A DNA stretch of 11,925 nt from Clostridiales bacterium (lineage in GTDB: Bacteria; Bacillota; Clostridia; Christensenellales; Aristaeellaceae). The stretch is from assembly GCA_004556985.1 (NCBI GenBank), contig SFFC01000068.1, forward strand, positions 1 through 11,925, given 5' to 3'. The position numbers and the translations under genes are program-made. Below the pieces are notes generated by a model. It was not told the origin of the DNA. It ran no database searches and saw only the letters and a list, made by a program, of their open reading frames with translations. Below are positions 7,591-11,925 of this stretch, piece after piece (position 1 is the stretch's first letter; each line of letters begins with the position of its first letter).

Positions 7591-7627
7591 CCGGCGAAAA
7601 ATTTTCCGCTTCTCTTCGGAAAGCCGG
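7591..7627. repeat. Imperfect inverted repeat between divergent promoters
   Basis: Outer arms CCGGC (7591-7595) and GCCGG (7623-7627) and inner arms TTTCCG (7603-7608) and CGGAAA (7617-7622) make an 11-bp interrupted stem. A 7-base bulge lies on the left and an 8-base loop in the centre. It lies between the ctsR -35 (8 bases away) and the ABC-F gene -35 (9 bases away), and both promoters fire away from it. It should therefore be untranscribed, so if functional it would be a protein-binding site rather than an RNA hairpin. The role is unknown. Confidence 0.4.
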
Positions 7628-7636
7628 AAATCCACC

Positions 7637-7665
7637 TTGCCTGTGCCCCGAATCGAAGGTATAAT
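7637..7665 (+). promoter_or_regulatory. Promoter for the ABC-F-udk-transporter operon
   Basis: A perfect -10 TATAAT (7660-7665) is preceded by a 17-base spacer and a weak -35 TTGCCT (7637-7642). The predicted start is near 7672, giving a leader of about 60 bases before ATG 7732. Confidence 0.65.
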
Positions 7666-7687
7666 AAAATTGTATGGTTATGACTTA

Positions 7688-7719
7688 TCCATCCGGCAGA
7701 CTCTTCGCCGGAGGATGGA
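7688..7719 (+). promoter_or_regulatory. Leader hairpin abutting the ABC-F ribosome binding site
   Basis: TCCATC (7688-7693) pairs with GATGGA (7714-7719) and CGGC (7694-7697) with GCCG (7707-7710). There is a 9-base loop and a 3-base bulge on the 3' side. The ribosome binding site AGGAG (7721-7725) lies one base after the stem. A second purine-rich stretch, GGAGGA (7710-7715), lies within the 3' arm and bulge. It may tune translation, but no attenuator or riboswitch class is recognisable. Confidence 0.35.
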
Positions 7720-7731
7720 CAGGAGCAATCT

Positions 7732-9651
7732 ATGATCGTTTTATCCGCACAAAACGTCGCCAAGGCCTTCGGCGTCAATGTTGTGCTGAAGGATGTTTCC
7801 CTCACCCTCCAGCAGGGCGACCGCATGGGATTGGTCGGCGTCAACGGCTGCGGCAAATCGACGCTGATGCGCATTCTTGCAGGTCTCGAAACCGCCGATT
7901 CCGGCGACATCTCCATGGTTCGGGGTACCCGCATCGGCTATCTTGCCCAGCAGAACATGGTCACCAGCGGCCTGAGCGTCTGGGATGAGCTGCAAAAGGT
8001 CTACGAGCCGGTCTTCGAGATGGAGCAGCGGCTGCGCGAGCTGGAGGAAGAGATGTCCCGCGCGCACGAAGAGCCCGCCCGCTTTGCACGGCTCTCCTCG
8101 GACTACGACAAGCTGCTGCGGCGCTTCGAGGAATCCGACGGCTATTCCTGGAAGAGCATGGTCTCCGGCGTGCTCAACGGCCTGGGCTTCAAGCCCTCTC
8201 AGTATGACCAGACTGTCGATTCGCTCAGCGGTGGTGAGCAGACTCGCCTCTGTCTGGCCCGTCTGCTGCTTCAAAAGCCGGATCTGCTGCTGCTCGACGA
8301 GCCGACCAACCATCTGGACATGGAGACGCTGACCTGGCTTGAAAACTACCTGACCGCCTACAAGGGCAGCGTGCTCGTCATCTCCCACGACCGGTATTTC
8401 CTCGACCACGTCTGCACCTGCATGGTCGAAATCCTGATGGGCTCAAGCGAGCAGTACAGCGGCAACTACACCCGCTACATCGTCCAGCGTCAGGAGCGCT
8501 TTGAAACCCGGATGCGAGCCTATGAGCTCCAGCAAAAGGAGATCGAGCGTCAGCAAGCGATCATCGCGCGCTACCGCATGTACAACCGCGAAAAATCCAT
8601 CCGTGCTGCGGAAAGCCGCGAGAAGGCGCTCGAGCGCATGGAGAAGCTCGACAAGCCCGTCGATGAGCGCGCCATCCGCTTCCGGTTTGAAGCCAGACGG
8701 CGCACCGGCGAGGATGTGCTGATGCTCAAGGATGTGAGCAAGTCGTTCGGCGAAAAGCATCTCTTCGCCCATCTCGATCTGCATGTGCGCATGGGCGACC
8801 GCATCGCGCTCATCGGCCCGAACGGCGTGGGCAAGTCGACGCTCATCAAGCTCATCACGGGCGACGAAGCCTGCGACACAGGCGCCATCCGCTACGGCTC
8901 CAATGTCGACATCGGCTACTACGATCAGCATCAGAGCGCGCTGCATCCCGAAAAGACCGTGCTCGACGAGGTCTGGGACCGCTTTCCCCGGATGGAGCAA
9001 AGCGATGTGCGCGGCGCGCTGGGCATGTTCCTTTTCACGGGCGACGACGTCTTCCAGCCGATCAAGACGCTCTCCGGCGGCGAAAAAGGGCGCGTTGCGT
9101 TGACCGCGCTCATGCTGCGCAAGGACAACCTCCTGCTGCTCGACGAACCGACCAACCATTTGGACATGGATTCCCGCGAGGTGCTGGAGGATGCGCTCTC
9201 CGACTTCGGCGGCACGATCATCACGGTATCCCATGACCGCTATTTCATCAATCGCATCGCCAACCGCATCCTCGAAATGCGGCCGGAGGGCGTCGTTGAG
9301 TACATGGGCAATTACGACGATTATGTCGAGAAGAAAAACCAGCCCGTAGAGCAGGAGGCTGTCGCGGGCAAGACCCGGACGGAGCTCGAAAAGGAAAAGC
9401 GCCGCGAAAAGCAGAGCAAGCAGGCGCTTCGCCAGCTCAAGGCCCGCGCACAGGAGGCCGAAAAGGCCATCGGCCTCAAGGAGGAGGAAATCGCGCAGAT
9501 GGAGGTGCAGATGTCCGATCCGTCGCTATATGCCGATGCGGAAAAGGCGGCTGCCGTGCAAAAGAGCTACCAGCAGGCCCAGCGCGACCTTCAGGCGCTG
9601 TACGAGACCTGGGAGGAGGCAGAGGCCGCCTTGCAGGAGGCCGATTTCTGA
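7732..9651 (+). CDS. ABC-F family ATPase (YdiF/Uup-like), probable ribosome-associated factor
   Basis: This 639-residue protein has two ABC ATPase domains and no membrane segments. NBD1 has Walker A GVNGCGKST (36-44), signature LSGGEQ (165-170) and Walker B LLLLDE (185-190). NBD2 has Walker A GPNGVGKST (362-370), signature LSGGEK (447-452) and LLLLDE (467-472). A charged helical linker (about 255-320) corresponds to the P-site tRNA interaction motif. A short helical arm lies at about 85-140, and a basic/acidic coiled coil ends the protein (about 545-639), as in YdiF and Uup. ABC-F proteins bind the ribosomal E site and act on translation; some confer antibiotic resistance. The short arm and linker give no clear sign of a resistance subtype, so I favour a housekeeping role. 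ATG 7732 has AGGAG six bases upstream. It is divergent from ctsR and first in an operon with udk. Confidence 0.92.
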   Translation: MIVLSAQNVAKAFGVNVVLKDVSLTLQQGDRMGLVGVNGCGKSTLMRILAGLETADSGDISMVRGTRIGYLAQQNMVTSGLSVWDELQKVYEPVFEMEQRLRELEEEMSRAHEEPARFARLSSDYDKLLRRFEESDGYSWKSMVSGVLNGLGFKPSQYDQTVDSLSGGEQTRLCLARLLLQKPDLLLLDEPTNHLDMETLTWLENYLTAYKGSVLVISHDRYFLDHVCTCMVEILMGSSEQYSGNYTRYIVQRQERFETRMRAYELQQKEIERQQAIIARYRMYNREKSIRAAESREKALERMEKLDKPVDERAIRFRFEARRRTGEDVLMLKDVSKSFGEKHLFAHLDLHVRMGDRIALIGPNGVGKSTLIKLITGDEACDTGAIRYGSNVDIGYYDQHQSALHPEKTVLDEVWDRFPRMEQSDVRGALGMFLFTGDDVFQPIKTLSGGEKGRVALTALMLRKDNLLLLDEPTNHLDMDSREVLEDALSDFGGTIITVSHDRYFINRIANRILEMRPEGVVEYMGNYDDYVEKKNQPVEQEAVAGKTRTELEKEKRREKQSKQALRQLKARAQEAEKAIGLKEEEIAQMEVQMSDPSLYADAEKAAAVQKSYQQAQRDLQALYETWEEAEAALQEADF

Positions 9652-9700
9652 TTGCTCCAACAATCGCAGGCCTTAACGAACACAAAAAAACAACGGACAA

Positions 9701-9706
9701 AAGGAG
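9701..9706 (+). promoter_or_regulatory. Ribosome binding site for uridine kinase, abutting an ATG
   Basis: AAGGAG ends directly at ATG 9707, leaving no spacer, but lies nine bases before the in-frame TTG at 9716. Normal spacing therefore favours TTG 9716 over the ATG. No other purine-rich site lies in the preceding A-rich gap. Confidence 0.6.
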
Positions 9707-10363
9707 ATGGAGCCCTTGCTGTTTATCGGGATCTGCGGCGCCAGCGGCAGCGGAAAATCGACGCTCGCCGAGGAGCTGGCCACGATGGTCAACCGAAGCA
9801 TCCTCATCATCAACCAGGATGCCTACTATCGCGATCATCCTGCCCTGTCCTTTGAGGAGCGCTGCCGGCTCAACTACGACGAACCAGGCATCTTCGACCA
9901 CGATTTGCTCCTGGAGGATGTCCGCGAGCTGCTCGCAGGCCGCCGTGTCCCCAGGAAGCGCTACGATTACGCGCGCCATTGCCGCGCCGATGCGCCGGGC
10001 GAGTTTTTGGAGCCGCACGACGTGATCATCGTCGAGGGCATTCACGCGTTCTACGATCCCCGGCTCCGCGAGATGATGGATCTGAGGCTGTATATGCATG
10101 TGGAATCCGATATCTGTCTGCTGCGGCGCATCCAGCGCGACATCAACGAACGCGGCCGGGCGATTGACAACATCTCCATGCAATACATCACAACTGTCAA
10201 GCCGATGTTCGACCAGTACATCCGCAATTACGAGCAATTCGCCGACGTGATCGTCGCCGGCGGAGGCAAGGACGCGAAGATTACGGAAATCCTTGCCGGC
10301 TATATCAACAACGACCTGCATCTGTACCGGGGCCGCGCCCCAAGGAGGAAACCGTCATGTTGA
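9707..10363 (+). CDS. udk: Uridine kinase
   Basis: This 218-residue P-loop kinase phosphorylates uridine (and usually cytidine) with ATP or GTP in pyrimidine salvage. Walker A is GASGSGKST (11-19). NQDAYYRD (36-43) carries the catalytic Asp region. KRYDYARHCR (84-93) and VIIVEGIHAFYD (106-117) match the nucleoside-binding and Walker B-like segments. RRIQRDINERGR (140-151) is the lid. YADVIV in typical family members appears as FADVIV (178-183). Length fits the family (about 205-215). The start is uncertain: ATG 9707 touches AAGGAG, whereas TTG 9716 has ideal spacing and would give 215 residues; I list the longer form. It follows the ABC-F gene after 55 bases with no terminator seen. Its end overlaps the transporter start by 7 nt (ATGTTGA), so the three genes are probably one operon. 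Confidence 0.93.
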   Translation: MEPLLFIGICGASGSGKSTLAEELATMVNRSILIINQDAYYRDHPALSFEERCRLNYDEPGIFDHDLLLEDVRELLAGRRVPRKRYDYARHCRADAPGEFLEPHDVIIVEGIHAFYDPRLREMMDLRLYMHVESDICLLRRIQRDINERGRAIDNISMQYITTVKPMFDQYIRNYEQFADVIVAGGGKDAKITEILAGYINNDLHLYRGRAPRRKPSC

Positions 10364-11607
10364 AACAGTACACCAAGGAAGAAAAGGGCTGGATCTTTTA
10401 CGACTGGGCCAATTCCGCCTTCTCTGCCATCGTCGCTGCGATCATTCTCCCCATCTTCTTTAAGAGCATGGCGCAGATGGGCGGCGTCAGCGACGTCAAC
10501 GCCACAGCCTATTGGGGCTATGCCACGTCCTTCGGCACGCTGATCTGTGCCGTGCTTGCGCCTTTCCTGGGGACGCTGGGCGATTTCAGGGGCATGAAAA
10601 AGCGCCTGTTCACCGCGTTCATGCTGCTTGGTGTCGTGAGCACCTTTCTGCTGTCGATGACGAAAAATTGGAAGCTGCTGCTCGCGCTCTACATTCTGGG
10701 TACGCTGGGCTTCAACGGCTCCTGTATCTATTATGACAGCTTTCTGCTCGATGTGACGGACGAATCCCGGATGGATCAGGTCTCCACTATGGGCTATGGC
10801 CTGGGCTATATCGGCGGCTCGACCATCCCGCTGGTCGTTTCTCTCCTGCTGATCCAGTTCGGCGACAAAATCGGCATTCCCACCGTCACAGCAACCAAGC
10901 TTTCCTTCGCGCTGACCGCCGTGTGGTGGCTGGTCTTCACCATTCCGATGCTTCTCCATGTGCAGCAGAAGCATTCCATTGAACCGGAAAAGCGCATCGT
11001 GGCGCATACGCTGCGCAACGTCGTCTCGACGTTCAAAAAGCTGCTGTCTTACAAGAGCGTGCTGCTCTTCATGGTCGCCTACTTCTTCTACATCGATGGC
11101 GTCGGAACGATCATCCACATGGCGACGGTCTTCGGCGCCTCCTGCGGCCTTGACAGCATGGACATGATGGTCATTCTGCTCGTCGTGCAGATCGTCGCCT
11201 TCCCCTTCGCCATCCTCTATGGCAAGCTCGCCGGGCGCTTCGGCTCCCGCAGGATGATCCTCTTTGGCATCGCGACCTATATCGTCGTCTGCGCGGTTGG
11301 CTTCAACCTGCAGAAGATGTCCGACTTCCTCGTGCTCGCCGTGCTCGTCGGTACCGCGCAGGGCGGCATTCAGGCGCTCTCCCGTTCCTTCTTCGGCAAG
11401 CTCGTTCCGCCCGAGAATGCGAGCGAGTTCTTCGGCTTCTTTGACGTCTTTGGCAAATTCTCCGCCGTCATCGGCCCCGCGCTCTTCGGCCTGGTCGCCC
11501 AACTGACCGGCGTCACGAATTACGGCGCGCTGGCGGTCATGGGCATGTTCATCGTCGGCGGCGTCGTGCTGATGCTGGTGCCCCGGAACATCGAGCGGAT
11601 GAAGTGA
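10357..11607 (+). CDS. MFS transporter, UMF1/Atg22-like family
   Basis: This 416-residue membrane protein has about 12 predicted helices. The N-terminal YDWANSAF (15-22) is the hallmark of the UMF1/Atg22-like group. GTLGDFRGMKKR (72-83) resembles MFS motif A between helices 2 and 3. YYDSFLLDV (125-133), GLGYIGG (148-154) and GTAQGGIQALSRSFFGKLVP (332-351) are also conserved in this group. A hydrophilic centre at about 202-230 separates the two six-helix halves. Yeast Atg22 exports amino acids from the vacuole, but bacterial substrates are mostly unknown and none is implied here. The start ATG 10357 overlaps the udk stop, with AAGGAGG about nine bases upstream, so translation is likely coupled. 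It is last in the operon and is followed by a strong hairpin. The linkage to uridine kinase might hint at nucleoside transport, but that is only speculation. Confidence 0.88.
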   Translation: MLKQYTKEEKGWIFYDWANSAFSAIVAAIILPIFFKSMAQMGGVSDVNATAYWGYATSFGTLICAVLAPFLGTLGDFRGMKKRLFTAFMLLGVVSTFLLSMTKNWKLLLALYILGTLGFNGSCIYYDSFLLDVTDESRMDQVSTMGYGLGYIGGSTIPLVVSLLLIQFGDKIGIPTVTATKLSFALTAVWWLVFTIPMLLHVQQKHSIEPEKRIVAHTLRNVVSTFKKLLSYKSVLLFMVAYFFYIDGVGTIIHMATVFGASCGLDSMDMMVILLVVQIVAFPFAILYGKLAGRFGSRRMILFGIATYIVVCAVGFNLQKMSDFLVLAVLVGTAQGGIQALSRSFFGKLVPPENASEFFGFFDVFGKFSAVIGPALFGLVAQLTGVTNYGALAVMGMFIVGGVVLMLVPRNIERMK

Positions 11608-11628
11608 TTTTCTTCCATTTTCAGATGA

Positions 11629-11658
11629 GGCCCGGCGGGGAAGCATCCCCGCCGGGCC
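11629..11658 (+). terminator. Terminator hairpin after the transporter gene
   Basis: A perfect 12-bp GC-rich stem (GGCCCGGCGGGG with CCCCGCCGGGCC) closes a 6-base loop at 11641-11646. It lies 21 bases after the transporter stop. The plus-strand tail GTTCTTGATTGTGTTG is moderately T-rich. It also lies 29 bases past the stop of the convergent galE, so it may block read-through both ways, although the minus-strand side has no T run. Confidence 0.8.
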
Positions 11659-11687
11659 GTTCTTGATTGTGTTGTGCTTTTCGAAAA

Positions 11688-11925
11688 TCAGTCGGCGTAG
11701 CCGTTGGGATTCTGCGTCTGCCAGCGCCACGCGTCGCGGCACATATCCTCGAGGTTCTTCTCCGCCGTCCAGCCCAGGAGCTCCCTGGCCTTCTTCGGGT
11801 CGGCCCAGCACTCGGCGATGTCGCCAGGGCGGCGCGCCTCGATCTTGTAGGGCACCTTTACGCCGTTGACCTTTTCAAACGCCTTGACGATGTCCAGCAC
11901 GCTGTAGCCGTGGCCGGTGCCGAGG
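11688..11925 (-). CDS. galE: UDP-glucose 4-epimerase, C-terminal part (5' end beyond window)
   Basis: Only the last 78 residues are visible, running in from the right edge to TGA at 11690-11688. LGTGHGYSVLDIVKAFEKV (1-19 of the fragment), RRPGDIAECWADPKKARE (31-48) and the ending WQTQNPNGY match the C-terminal substrate-binding part of GalE. GalE interconverts UDP-glucose and UDP-galactose with bound NAD. The catalytic YxxxK and the NAD-binding GxxGxxG lie outside the window. A related sugar-nucleotide epimerase cannot be fully excluded, but the GDIAEC-ADP pattern is typical of GalE. The gene is convergent with the transporter gene across the shared hairpin and could supply UDP-galactose for surface glycans. 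Confidence 0.9.
   Translation of the reverse strand, partial: LGTGHGYSVLDIVKAFEKVNGVKVPYKIEARRPGDIAECWADPKKARELLGWTAEKNLEDMCRDAWRWQTQNPNGYAD

Noticed and set aside
7674..7988. Possible small upstream reading frame in the ABC-F leader (ATG at 7674 and 7680)
   Set aside because: The first ATG lies almost at the predicted transcription start with no ribosome binding site. The frame runs about 250 bases into the ABC-F gene out of frame, unlike known short attenuator leader peptides.
7732..9651. Antibiotic-resistance subtype of ABC-F
   Set aside because: The linker and arm are of ordinary length and the C-terminal coiled coil matches housekeeping YdiF/Uup types. Nothing visible supports a resistance role.
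10300..11811. 503-residue minus-strand open frame opposite udk and the transporter
   Set aside because: It crosses a strong terminator hairpin and overlaps galE, and its His/Asp/Glu/Gln-rich composition is typical of a shadow of a membrane protein gene.
1..11925. CRISPR array, tRNA or rRNA gene, insertion sequence, phage or toxin-antitoxin genes
   Set aside because: I saw no regularly spaced repeats, tRNA-like folds, transposase motifs or terminal inverted repeats. The coding content is accounted for by conserved chromosomal genes.

Overview
The window looks like chromosomal DNA from a high-GC member of the Bacillota, most likely the class Clostridia. GC is roughly 60% by eye and was not computed. 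The main taxonomic clue is a ctsR-clpC heat-shock operon with a CtsR-type operator, since CtsR is a Bacillota regulator. The mrfA-mrfB repair pair and the GGAGG-type ribosome binding sites agree with this. I cannot name a genus. Nothing suggests a phage, transposon, plasmid or CRISPR array, and there is no gene-free stretch longer than about 230 bases.

Layout. Positions 1-4548 (minus strand) hold an apparent three-gene operon: a polytopic O-antigen-ligase/polymerase-like membrane protein, then mrfA (DExH helicase), then mrfB (DEDDh exonuclease, cut by the window edge). Consecutive genes overlap by 4 nt (GTGA and ATGA), and a good promoter lies at 4583-4611. Positions 4615-7582 (minus strand) hold ctsR-clpC, with its own promoter, a CtsR box over the predicted transcription start, and a hairpin terminator. 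Positions 7583-7636 are the core of a divergent intergenic region with an inverted repeat between the two promoters. Positions 7637-11658 (plus strand) hold an ABC-F ATPase, uridine kinase and a UMF1/Atg22-type MFS transporter, closed by a strong hairpin. A convergent galE enters from the right edge on the minus strand (11688-11925).

How the genes work together. CtsR should repress its own operon and release it on heat or protein stress, supplying ClpC, the unfoldase partner of ClpP. The usual mcsA and mcsB genes are absent between ctsR and clpC. ClpC also lacks the coiled-coil middle domain, and the two N-domain glutamates that bind phosphoarginine in B. subtilis are replaced. Together these suggest a reduced Clp system with no arginine-phosphate tagging. 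MrfA and MrfB are expected to act together in repair of mitomycin-type DNA damage. The ABC-F protein probably acts on ribosomes, and uridine kinase on pyrimidine salvage. No functional link between these and the transporter can be read from the sequence.

The window is mostly conserved housekeeping DNA. I did not find a clearly new multi-gene system. The reduced ctsR-clpC module is the observation most worth following up.
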